Below the pieces are notes generated by a model. That model was not told the DNA's origin. It saw only the letters and a program-made list of their open reading frames with translations, and made no database searches. A stretch of DNA of 5,281 bases from Planctomycetota bacterium. Lineage in GTDB: Bacteria; Planctomycetota; Phycisphaerae; Phycisphaerales; SM1A02. The position numbers and the translations under genes were made by a program. Numbering within the stretch: the stretch's first letter is position 1; each line of letters begins with the position of its first letter. The DNA is taken from the NCBI GenBank assembly GCA_027295435.1, contig JAPUKX010000277.1, positions 1 through 5,281 on the forward strand. The letters are read 5' to 3'. Below are positions 1-5,281 of this stretch, in pieces.

Positions 1-117
1 GCCACCGATGACACGGTGCTGATCGCCTCCGGCACCAGTTGCCGCCACCAGATCCGCGACGGCGCCGGGCGCGACGCCGTCCACATCGCCCGGGTGCTGG
101 CCACCGCGCTTAAGTGA
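1..117 (+). CDS. C-terminal fragment of a probable FAD-binding/(Fe-S)-binding oxidoreductase
   Basis: Frame 1 is open from the left edge to TGA at 115-117, followed directly by a second in-frame TGA at 118-120. The 38 visible residues include LIASGTSCRHQI, then a Gly/Arg-rich turn and a helix HIARVLATAL. From memory, the pattern [A/S]-G-x-S-C-R-x-Q-I followed by a His-containing helix is typical of the extreme C-terminus of large fused proteins with an N-terminal FAD-binding (GlcD/D-lactate dehydrogenase-like) domain and a C-terminal Fe-S/CCG-type domain, such as the YdiJ group. Those enzymes oxidise 2-hydroxyacids and pass electrons to the respiratory chain. The single Cys fits a conserved cysteine of that C-terminal domain. 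Only the tail is visible, so substrate and full domain order cannot be judged. It is separated from the regulator by about 620 bases and is probably unrelated to the pump. Confidence 0.6.
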   Translation, partial: ATDDTVLIASGTSCRHQIRDGAGRDAVHIARVLATALK

Positions 118-167
118 TGACTGCCGGGCGATGGAAAACAATCAGCAGAATATAAAAGGGCATCGGC

Positions 168-184
168 GCGCCCGGCTCGGGCGT
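168..184 (+). terminator. GC-rich hairpin downstream of the oxidoreductase gene (weak terminator candidate)
   Basis: CGCCCG (169-174) and CGGGCG (178-183) form a perfect 6-bp stem around a GCT loop, with a possible flanking G-T wobble pair. It lies about 50 bases after the stop codons of the upstream gene. The left arm region (169-176) can instead pair with 123-130 over eight bases, so two alternative folds exist. No T run follows, so it does not meet the usual intrinsic-terminator pattern. It could mark the transcript 3' end only as a stabilising hairpin or with Rho. Confidence 0.2.
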
Positions 185-535
185 AACGTCGGAGGGTGAG
201 GAAACCCGGCAACGAGCGGACCGGCCGGAACCGGAACCAGGCGGGTGATCTCGCGGTGTGCCGGGCCGCACGTCCGCGGCCGAAAGGGGCGGCCGTGGCG
301 GCCTCGATCAGCGGCAGAGGGGCGGGAGTGCGATCATTGTCCATTGTCGAAACGGCCGGGTAAAAAGGGCGCGCTTTTGTCCGCGTGGTAGGGCGGCTAT
401 CTGGGCTAATGCGGTCGTGCGACCGTCATCCCTTGAACCGCTGCTTATAGCCACAAGCAGAAGCCGGACGCGCGCGTCTGCCGGATCCATTTCTACATCT
501 CGGCTCGCTAATTTTGGTCGAGGGGAGGATCATAG

Positions 536-613
536 ATGGGGCCCCTTCCTGCTGGCCCGAGCCCCGCCGCTTTGCCATCTGCGAACCATGCGGAACGTGC
601 ATGCCTGGGGTGA
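536..613 (+). CDS. Doubtful 25-codon small ORF with a strong ribosome binding site
   Basis: ATG at 536 is preceded six bases upstream by GGGGAGGA (522-529), a very good Shine-Dalgarno match, and the frame ends at TGA 611-613 after 25 codons. The peptide begins MGPLPAGPSPAALPS and is rich in Pro and Ala, with one Cys near the C-terminus. It has no obvious signal peptide, membrane segment or run of one amino acid that would mark a leader peptide. I see no convincing promoter upstream and do not recognise the sequence. The ribosome binding site is the only positive evidence; purine runs of this kind also arise by chance. Listed because it would otherwise be missed, not because it is likely. Confidence 0.12.
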   Translation: MGPLPAGPSPAALPSANHAERACLG

Positions 614-707
614 CATCGCGACAATTGTTAGATTGGCGCGCCGGGCTGCTGTCGCAAACAATCGCCTATCGACGCGCCTTCTCTGCAAAAAAAGCAATAG
701 TCCCCTC

Positions 708-736
708 TTGACAATTCCTGCAGAGATGTGTATATA
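708..736 (+). promoter_or_regulatory. Sigma-70-type promoter of the MarR-family regulator gene
   Basis: A perfect -35 hexamer TTGACA (708-713) is followed after exactly 17 bases by TATATA (731-736), which matches four of six positions of TATAAT. The predicted transcription start, about seven bases after the -10 box, falls at or next to the ATG at 743. The -10 box lies entirely inside the palindrome at 728-739, so a protein bound there would block RNA polymerase directly. Confidence 0.72.
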
Positions 737-739
737 CAC
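728..739. promoter_or_regulatory. Palindromic operator over the -10 box (probable MarR autoregulation site)
   Basis: GTGTATATACAC is a perfect 12-bp palindrome covering the -10 hexamer of the regulator promoter and ending three bases before the proposed start codon. Its core GTGTA-WW-TACAC is repeated exactly at 1208-1219 upstream of the adaptor gene. Dyad-symmetric sites of this kind, placed in their own promoters, are typical targets of dimeric MarR regulators. That the adjacent regulator binds here is inference from position and from the match of the two sites. Confidence 0.65.
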
Positions 740-742
740 GTT

Positions 743-1189
743 ATGGCCAAAACTGATCACATTTCGGCACCCGATAACATGCAGGGCTGCGCCTGTTTCA
801 ATCTGCGCGCGGCGGCACGGGCGTTGACCCGGGCCTACGACAAGGCCCTGCGCCCGGTTGGGCTGAAGGTGACACAGTTCACGATCCTGGCCGCGATCAG
901 CCGGGTTGACTTGGCTGTTTCAATCGGGACCTTGGCCAAGACCTTGAGCATGGATCGCACGACTCTGACGCGCAACTTGCGGCCGCTCGAAAAGCAGGGC
1001 CTCGTTGAAATCCTGCCCGAGGGCTACCGCCGGGCACGAGGAATGGTCCTGACCGGCAAGGGACGCAAGGCTCTCGAGAGGGCGATTCCCCTGTGGCGGC
1101 AGGCTCAAACAGCTACGGTAAATCGGATCGGTGATGATCGCTGGGCGGCGTTTCGACAGGAAATGGCGGCCTTGGTCGGACCGGTGTAA
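743..1189 (+). CDS. MarR-family winged-helix transcriptional regulator
   Basis: The protein has 148 residues from ATG 743, a normal MarR length. It has an N-terminal dimerisation helix (about 18-37, FNLRAAARALTRAYD), then helices leading to the DNA-binding domain (about 44-90). LAKTLSMDRTTLTRNLRPLE (64-83) is the helix-turn-helix with the recognition helix DRTTLTRNL, and PEGYRRARGMVLTGKGRKAL (92-111) is the basic wing and LT-x-x-G segment. The C-terminal helices complete the dimer interface. MarR proteins bind palindromic DNA as dimers and usually release it on binding a small ligand or on cysteine oxidation. The only cysteines are C16 and C18. Start choice: ATG 743 coincides with the predicted transcription start, implying a leaderless mRNA. 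ATG 779 (M13, just before the CxC) is in frame and would give a short leader, but lacks a clear ribosome binding site. GTG 728 lies inside the -10 box and is unlikely. Position directly before the pump genes and two matched operators suggest it represses itself and the pump. The signal molecule is unknown. Confidence 0.9.
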   Translation: MAKTDHISAPDNMQGCACFNLRAAARALTRAYDKALRPVGLKVTQFTILAAISRVDLAVSIGTLAKTLSMDRTTLTRNLRPLEKQGLVEILPEGYRRARGMVLTGKGRKALERAIPLWRQAQTATVNRIGDDRWAAFRQEMAALVGPV

Positions 1190-1203
1190 TTTTTTTTGGA
1201 CAC

Positions 1204-1223
1204 AGAAGTGTAATTACACTTCT
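1204..1223. promoter_or_regulatory. Perfect 20-bp palindrome upstream of the pump genes (probable MarR operator)
   Basis: AGAAGTGTAA (1204-1213) is followed with no gap by its exact reverse complement (1214-1223). The central 12 bp, GTGTAATTACAC, share the GTGTA-WW-TACAC core with the site over the regulator's -10 box. A single half-site-like GTGTAATT also occurs at 1184-1191, overlapping the regulator stop codon, exactly 24 bases upstream of the same octamer here. I could not find a convincing -35/-10 pair for a separate adaptor promoter; TTGGAC at 1196-1201 is the only -35-like word and has no good partner. As RNA the site could fold into an 8-bp stem with an AAUU loop just before the ribosome binding site, so an RNA-level role is a weaker alternative. 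Confidence 0.65.
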
Positions 1224-1224
1224 T

Positions 1225-1230
1225 AAGGAG
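1225..1230 (+). promoter_or_regulatory. Ribosome binding site of the adaptor gene
   Basis: AAGGAG lies eight bases before ATG 1239, near-ideal spacing. It decides for ATG 1239 over the in-frame ATG at 1245, which would be 14 bases away. It starts one base after the 20-bp palindrome ends, so a hairpin formed by that palindrome would leave it exposed at the stem base. Confidence 0.85.
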
Positions 1231-1238
1231 AAGCCGAT

Positions 1239-2390
1239 ATGTCGATGGGATGGATATCACGACTCGGGGTGACGGCCGTGGTTGCCGGAGGTGTCGCATT
1301 TGGTCTCAGCGGCGTTGCGGCGATCACCGCTCCGGACGGCGGCGCGGATACAGCCCATGAGGCGCGCGTGCTGACTGTCGCGACCATGAAGGCCCGCCTG
1401 GTTCCCGGCTACGAGGTTCGGCGGAATTTCACCGGACGGGTCGAGGCGAGGAGAGAGAGCCAAGTCGGCTTCGAGCTCGGCGGGCTCGTCACCGCGTTGC
1501 TGGCCGAGGAAGGTGACCACCTCGAGGTGGGTCAGGTGATCGCGCGGCTCGACACCGCTCGACTCGAGGTTCAACTGAAACAGCTGCGGGGCCGGCGTGC
1601 GGAGGTGCAGGCCAACATCGGGCTTGCCCGGGCGACGCGCATCCGCCAAGAGCGGCTCGCTAAGAAAGGTTACTCCTCGCAACAACGTTACGACGAAGCA
1701 CGGTTCGGCGAACAAGTGCTGTTCGGACGGCTCCAGCAGGTCGACGCCGAGATCGCTTCGGTCGAGCTCGACATCGAGAAATCCGAGATCAAGGCCCCCT
1801 TCGCCGCCATCGTCGGCGAACGCTTCGCCGATGAGGGCATCGTCATCGCCGCTGGCGCTCCCGTGTTTGATCTGCTCGAGCGAACCAACCCCGAGGCCAG
1901 GATCGGCGTGGCCGGGGACGCCGTCGACGGGATCGCGGCCGGCCAGCAGTACGCCTTGCTCGTCAGGGGCCGGCGCGTGCCCGCGACGGTCCGCTCGGTC
2001 CTGCCGGTGCGCGACCGGGGAACCCGCACTGTCGACGTGCTGCTCACCCTTCACGCACCCCTCAACGGCATTCGTCATGGCGACCTGGCTCGCTTGGAAA
2101 TCGCCCGGCGACTGGACCAGCCAGGCTTTTGGCTTCCCTTGACGGCGCTCACCGAAAGCTCGCGCGGTCTCTGGGCAGTCTATGTCGCCGTTGGCCTGAT
2201 AGGGGACAAAAGCGTTCTGGAACGCCGAGAGCTCGAGGTCCTCCACCAGGAGGCCGATCGGGTCTTCGTCCGCGGCACACTTGGCGACAGCGAACACGTC
2301 GTCGTCGTCGGCTTGCACCGGCTCGTTCCGGGACAGAGGGTTCGAATCACGGGCGCCGAAGACCTTCTGGCCGCCGCCACGAGGGAGTGA
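1239..2390 (+). CDS. RND efflux periplasmic adaptor subunit (membrane fusion protein, HlyD/AcrA type)
   Basis: The 383-residue protein links an inner-membrane RND pump to an outer-membrane channel across the periplasm. It opens with a short N-terminus and one hydrophobic stretch (about 9-31), an uncleaved anchor or signal peptide. There is no lipobox cysteine, and no cysteine anywhere, so it is not a lipoprotein like AcrA. The first half of the barrel-sandwich (lipoyl-like) domain is at about 66-105, with the signature GDHLEVGQVIARLD (92-105). An alpha-helical hairpin spans about 106-180, with RLAKKGYSSQQRYDEA (139-154) near its tip, the region that in this family contacts the TolC-type channel. 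EIKAPFAAIVGERFADEGIVIAAGAPVFDLLE (183 onward) is the returning half of the sandwich. Then come the beta-barrel domain (about 215-290) and the membrane-proximal domain ending in GLHRLVPGQRVRI (358-370). The length is typical. The gene lies 49 bases after the regulator and ends five bases before the permease start, so adaptor and permease are almost certainly one operon. Substrate cannot be told from this sequence. Confidence 0.93.
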   Translation: MSMGWISRLGVTAVVAGGVAFGLSGVAAITAPDGGADTAHEARVLTVATMKARLVPGYEVRRNFTGRVEARRESQVGFELGGLVTALLAEEGDHLEVGQVIARLDTARLEVQLKQLRGRRAEVQANIGLARATRIRQERLAKKGYSSQQRYDEARFGEQVLFGRLQQVDAEIASVELDIEKSEIKAPFAAIVGERFADEGIVIAAGAPVFDLLERTNPEARIGVAGDAVDGIAAGQQYALLVRGRRVPATVRSVLPVRDRGTRTVDVLLTLHAPLNGIRHGDLARLEIARRLDQPGFWLPLTALTESSRGLWAVYVAVGLIGDKSVLERRELEVLHQEADRVFVRGTLGDSEHVVVVGLHRLVPGQRVRITGAEDLLAAATRE

Positions 2391-2395
2391 GAGCA

Positions 2396-5281
2396 ATGAA
2401 CGCAGGGGGCGCTTACGGCATGACGACTCTATTCTTCCGCAACCGGCACCTGCTGGTCCTGTCGATCGTGGTGATCCTGGTCGGCGGCCTGTTGGCCATC
2501 GTCTCACTGCCACGGCTCGAAGACCCACGCATCGTCAACCGCAACCCGATCGTCATCACGACGGTGCCCGGCGCGTCGGCCGAACGCGTCGAGACCTTGG
2601 TGACCGAAGTCCTCGAGGAAGCGCTCCAGGAGGTGGAGGCCATCAAGGACATCGAGTCCAACTCGCGGTCCGGGGTCTCGATCATCTCGGTCGAGCTCAA
2701 CGACAGCGTGACGGCGGCCGAGAACAAGGAGATCTTCTCTGAGATCAGGGATCAGATCGGCGCCGCCGTGCCGCTCTTGCCGCCGGAGGCCCGAGCTCCC
2801 TTTATCGACGACAAGCGCCATCCAGCCGCCTTCACCCTGATCGTCGCAATCCGCTGGGATCAGAATACGCCCGCGCAGCTCGGGATTTTGAACCGGCTGG
2901 CCGAGGACCTGTCCGACCGCATTCGTAATGTCGACGGCACCGAGTTGGTCCGTCTCTATGGCGAGCCCGAGGAGCAGGTCACCGTCACGGTCGATGCTGC
3001 GGAGCTTGCGGAGCTGGGCTTGAGCGCCGCAGAGGTGGCAAGCCGGATCGCGGCCGCCGACTCCAAGACTCCGGCTGGCGTGCTGAGGGGTGCTCGTTCG
3101 GACGTGTTGATCGAAGTCGAGGGCGAGCTGAACTCGCTGAAGCGTATCGCCGAAATTCCTCTGGCGAGCAAACAGGGCCAAGCGATCCTGCGTATTGGCG
3201 ACATTGCAGAGGTGAAGAGGAATTGGCGCAGGCCTTTGACTGAGATCGCTCTCGTTGACGGGCAGCGCTCGGTGCTGATCGCCGCGCGGATGGCGAACGG
3301 TCAACGCGTCGACGATTGGGCCCATAAAGTCGATGTGGTGGTCGACGACTTTACGATCAATGTCGGGGGCGGGATCGTCATCGACCGCATCTTCGAGCAG
3401 GAGAGCTATACGACGAGCCAGCTCACCAATCTGGTCATGAATCTGCTCGCGGGCGCGGCCGTCGTAGTCGGAGTCGTCTTCGTGATGATGGGCTGGCGCC
3501 TTGCACTCATCGTCGGCCTAGCGCTGCCACTCGTCGTCTCAATGGTGCTGTTCGGCTTTCAGATTAGCGGCAACGCCATCCACCAGATGTCGATCTACGG
3601 CATAATCGTCGCGCTTGGACTGCTGATCGATAACGCGATCGTCATGGCCGACGAGGTGACGAAGAACAAATCGCAAGGCAGGTCCGCGCTGGAAGCCGTG
3701 GACGCCGCCGTGCGCCACCTTTTCAGCCCGCTGTTTTCCTCGACCTTGACCTCGGTCCTGGCCTTCGCACCGATCCTCCTGCTGCCCGGCGCTGTTGGCG
3801 ACTTTGTGGGCACAATAGGTGGCGGCGTGATCATGGCGCTCATCGCCTCGTTCGTGGTCGCGTTGACGATCACGGCGGCACTGTCCGGTATCTTCGCCAA
3901 GCCCACGCCTGCCGGTCAGGCGAAGCGGTTCTGGCGGGATGGTCTGGGCGCGCCATGGCTCACCGACCTGTACCGAGGCGGCCTGCGCCTGGGGCTGCGG
4001 CTGCCAATGGCAGCGATCCTGCTTGCCCTCTTCTTGCCTGCCAGCGGCTTCATTGCAATGCGGTCCCTCGGCGATGAATTTTTCCCGCCAGTCGATCGCG
4101 ACATGTTCCAGGTCCAGGTCTGGCTGCCTAGCCATTCCTCCATCGAGAATACGCGGCGCCAGGTGGGCGCGATCGAAGCGGCGATCCGCGAGGTCGAGCA
4201 GACGAAGCGGGTTTATTGGCTGGTCGGCGGAAGCTTTCCGACAGTTCACTACAATCTGGTGATGAACAAGGACAATTCGGGCCACTACGCCCATGCGATC
4301 GTCACCGCTGAATCGAGCGAAGCCGCCAAGGCGATGATCGACCCTCTGCAAGCGGAGCTCGACCGACGTTTCCCCGAGGCGCAGATCGTGGTCGGCCAAT
4401 TCGGCCAGGGCCCGCCGGTGGTGGCCGATGTGGAGTACCGCCTCTACGGCCCGAGCATGAGCGTGCTGCAGGACCTTGGTGAGCAGGTTCGGTTGGCCCT
4501 CCAATTGCATCCCAAGATCCTGCATACCCAGGCCACCATGCCGCGCGGCGAGCCGAAGTTATGGCTCAAGGCCGACGAAGACGAGGCGCAGCTGGCCGGG
4601 TTGACACTGGCGGACATTGCCGGTCAGTTGCAGGCGAACCTGGAAGGCAGCGTCGGCGGCTCGGTGATCGAGAACCTTGAGCAGATGGGGGTGCGCGTCC
4701 GCTACCGGGACGCACAGCGCTCGAGTTTGAGCAACATCGCCTCGATGCAGTTCGTCCAGACCGGCGGCGACGATTGGGTGCCGCTCGCTGCGATCGGCGA
4801 GATTGCGCTGAGGCCGGAACTCGGCAGCATCACGCGCTTCAACGGCGAACGCACCAATATCATAAAGGGCTACACCAGCAACGACGCTTTGCCCATCGAT
4901 GTCACCTACGCCGTGCTCGATCGGCTCGAGGCCGAAGGGTTCACGCTGCCGGCCGGCTACCGGATCGAGCTTGGCGGCGTGATGGAGCAGGAATCGGAGG
5001 CGAAGGGTAAATTGGTGACCTACGCGCCCATCCTCGTCACCCTGATGATCGCCACGCTGATCCTGGTGTTCCGAAGCATCAAGCTTGCCTTGCTCCTTGG
5101 CGCGGTCGCTGGCCTCTCCGTCGGGCTCGGGCTGCTGGCGACCTGGCTGATTCAGTTCCCCGTCAGTTTCAATACCATACTGGGCACGCTCGGGCTGATC
5201 GGCCTCGCCTTCAACAACAGCATCGTGGTGCTGGCCGCGATACGGGCGGACCCCGAAGCCAAGGCCGGAGACCGGCAGGCG
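2396..5281 (+). CDS. RND-superfamily efflux permease (HAE/AcrB-like group), 3' end cut by the window
   Basis: The frame is open for 962 codons to the last base; AcrB-type proteins have about 1050, so roughly the last two membrane helices are missing. It is the energised inner-membrane pump, moving substrates from periplasm or membrane outward using the proton gradient. Visible layout: TM1 about 19-38; LPRLEDPRI (38-46) and VPGASAERVE opening periplasmic loop 1 (to about 345); TM2-TM6 about 346-497, with GLLIDNAIVM in TM4; a cytoplasmic linker; TM7 about 536-556; DEFFPPVDRDMF opening loop 2 (to about 875); TM8 and TM9 about 876-919; TM10 about 925-949 with GLAFNNSIVVL. Two repeated halves of TM plus large loop are the RND hallmark. 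Compared with AcrB, Asp407 is kept (D412), Asp408 is Asn (N413) and Lys940 is Asn (N940). No cysteine is visible. GGGAG at 2383-2387, overlapping the adaptor stop codon, serves ATG 2396; the in-frame ATG 2420 (M9), preceded by AGGGGG ten bases upstream, is a plausible alternative start. Drug or lipid export is likelier than metal export, as the CusA-type signature is absent; substrate is unknown. Confidence 0.93.
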   Translation, partial: MNAGGAYGMTTLFFRNRHLLVLSIVVILVGGLLAIVSLPRLEDPRIVNRNPIVITTVPGASAERVETLVTEVLEEALQEVEAIKDIESNSRSGVSIISVELNDSVTAAENKEIFSEIRDQIGAAVPLLPPEARAPFIDDKRHPAAFTLIVAIRWDQNTPAQLGILNRLAEDLSDRIRNVDGTELVRLYGEPEEQVTVTVDAAELAELGLSAAEVASRIAAADSKTPAGVLRGARSDVLIEVEGELNSLKRIAEIPLASKQGQAILRIGDIAEVKRNWRRPLTEIALVDGQRSVLIAARMANGQRVDDWAHKVDVVVDDFTINVGGGIVIDRIFEQESYTTSQLTNLVMNLLAGAAVVVGVVFVMMGWRLALIVGLALPLVVSMVLFGFQISGNAIHQMSIYGIIVALGLLIDNAIVMADEVTKNKSQGRSALEAVDAAVRHLFSPLFSSTLTSVLAFAPILLLPGAVGDFVGTIGGGVIMALIASFVVALTITAALSGIFAKPTPAGQAKRFWRDGLGAPWLTDLYRGGLRLGLRLPMAAILLALFLPASGFIAMRSLGDEFFPPVDRDMFQVQVWLPSHSSIENTRRQVGAIEAAIREVEQTKRVYWLVGGSFPTVHYNLVMNKDNSGHYAHAIVTAESSEAAKAMIDPLQAELDRRFPEAQIVVGQFGQGPPVVADVEYRLYGPSMSVLQDLGEQVRLALQLHPKILHTQATMPRGEPKLWLKADEDEAQLAGLTLADIAGQLQANLEGSVGGSVIENLEQMGVRVRYRDAQRSSLSNIASMQFVQTGGDDWVPLAAIGEIALRPELGSITRFNGERTNIIKGYTSNDALPIDVTYAVLDRLEAEGFTLPAGYRIELGGVMEQESEAKGKLVTYAPILVTLMIATLILVFRSIKLALLLGAVAGLSVGLGLLATWLIQFPVSFNTILGTLGLIGLAFNNSIVVLAAIRADPEAKAGDRQA

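Larger units (their letters stand above)
118..707. other. Long intergenic region without a supported gene
   Basis: About 590 bases between the oxidoreductase stop and the regulator promoter. Reading all frames I find no protein I recognise; ORFs here have irregular composition rich in Arg, Ser and Pro and look like chance ORFs of GC-rich DNA. The left half is very GC-rich and the right half (from about 480) is more AT-rich. Several inverted repeats are visible: an 8-bp pair at 123-130 and 169-176; a 6-bp stem with a 3-nt loop at 169-183; GGCCGC/GCGGCC at 264-281, which competes with a CGGCC/GGCCG pair at 277-295; CGGTCG-TG-CGACCG at 412-425; and CTGCTT/AAGCAG at 441-460 with an 8-nt loop. None is followed by a T tract. 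No tRNA, riboswitch or insertion-sequence end was recognised. It could hold a structured RNA, decayed coding sequence or distant regulatory sites, but nothing seen decides this. Confidence 0.6.

Noticed and set aside
151..156. TATAAA as a -10 box for transcription into the intergenic region
   Set aside because: No -35-like hexamer occurs at an acceptable distance upstream and no supported gene follows.
363..378. AAAAG/CTTTT inverted repeat with a six-base loop
   Set aside because: It is only a five-base, mostly A-T stem in the middle of the intergenic region and far from any gene end.
514..711. 65-codon ORF from TTG 514 containing a CEPCGTC cluster
   Set aside because: The Cys cluster hinted at a metal site, but the start is weak with no ribosome binding site in place, no family is recognised, and the frame ends inside the regulator promoter.
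258..827. 189-codon + strand ORF from GTG 258 running through the intergenic region into the regulator gene
   Set aside because: It overlaps the regulator by 85 bases out of frame, has irregular Arg/Ser/Ala-rich composition and no recognisable domain, and runs across the strong promoter at 708-736.
1167..1197. Possible intrinsic terminator at the end of the regulator gene (imperfect CGGCC/GGACCG hairpin, then eight T at 1190-1197)
   Set aside because: The stem is only five pairs with a bulged A, and six bases separate it from the T run, so termination would be poor. The T run may just be an AT-rich spacer near the operator, and co-transcription with the pump remains possible.
1257..2528. 423-codon - strand ORF opposite the adaptor gene
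   Set aside because: It is the antisense shadow of a GC-rich coding region. The + strand frame has clear adaptor motifs from end to end, while the - strand product has no recognisable family pattern.
3539..4525. 328-codon - strand ORF opposite the permease
   Set aside because: It is rich in His, Gln, Arg and Asp as expected for the complement of membrane-protein codons, and the + strand shows well-placed TM helices and RND motifs over the same bases.

Overview
The window looks like a chromosomal piece of a GC-rich Gram-negative bacterium. I would guess an alphaproteobacterium: codons end mostly in G or C (GCC, GTC, ATC, CTC), and a tripartite inner-membrane/periplasm export system is present. 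Placement below Pseudomonadota is inference. All supported genes are on the + strand.

Layout. (1) Bases 1-117 are the last 38 codons of a gene ending upstream-to-downstream in this window, most like the C-terminus of a fused FAD-binding/(Fe-S)-binding oxidoreductase. (2) Bases 118-707 hold no gene I can support, only several GC-rich inverted repeats and a doubtful 25-codon ORF with a good Shine-Dalgarno sequence. (3) A near-consensus promoter (708-736) leads directly into a MarR-family regulator (743-1189), with predicted transcription start at or next to the ATG. (4) A 49-base gap contains a perfect 20-bp palindrome and a strong ribosome binding site. (5) A periplasmic adaptor (membrane fusion protein, 1239-2390) follows. 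(6) Five bases later comes a large RND-superfamily permease (2396 to beyond the right edge, 962 codons visible), open to the last base.

How it works together. Adaptor and permease form the inner-membrane and periplasmic parts of a tripartite efflux pump. No TolC-type outer-membrane channel is visible; it could lie beyond the right edge or elsewhere. The same 12-bp palindromic core, GTGTA-WW-TACAC, occurs over the -10 box of the regulator promoter and again just upstream of the adaptor ribosome binding site. The simplest reading is one regulator that represses both itself and the pump through two matched operators.

Most notable points: the matched operators; the probable leaderless regulator mRNA; a Cys-x-Cys at the regulator N-terminus while adaptor and visible permease contain no cysteine; and a permease whose intramembrane proton-relay positions differ from AcrB (Asp-Asn for Asp-Asp in TM4, Asn for Lys in TM10). 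I see no mobile element, CRISPR array, tRNA or rRNA, and no strong evidence of a wholly new system.
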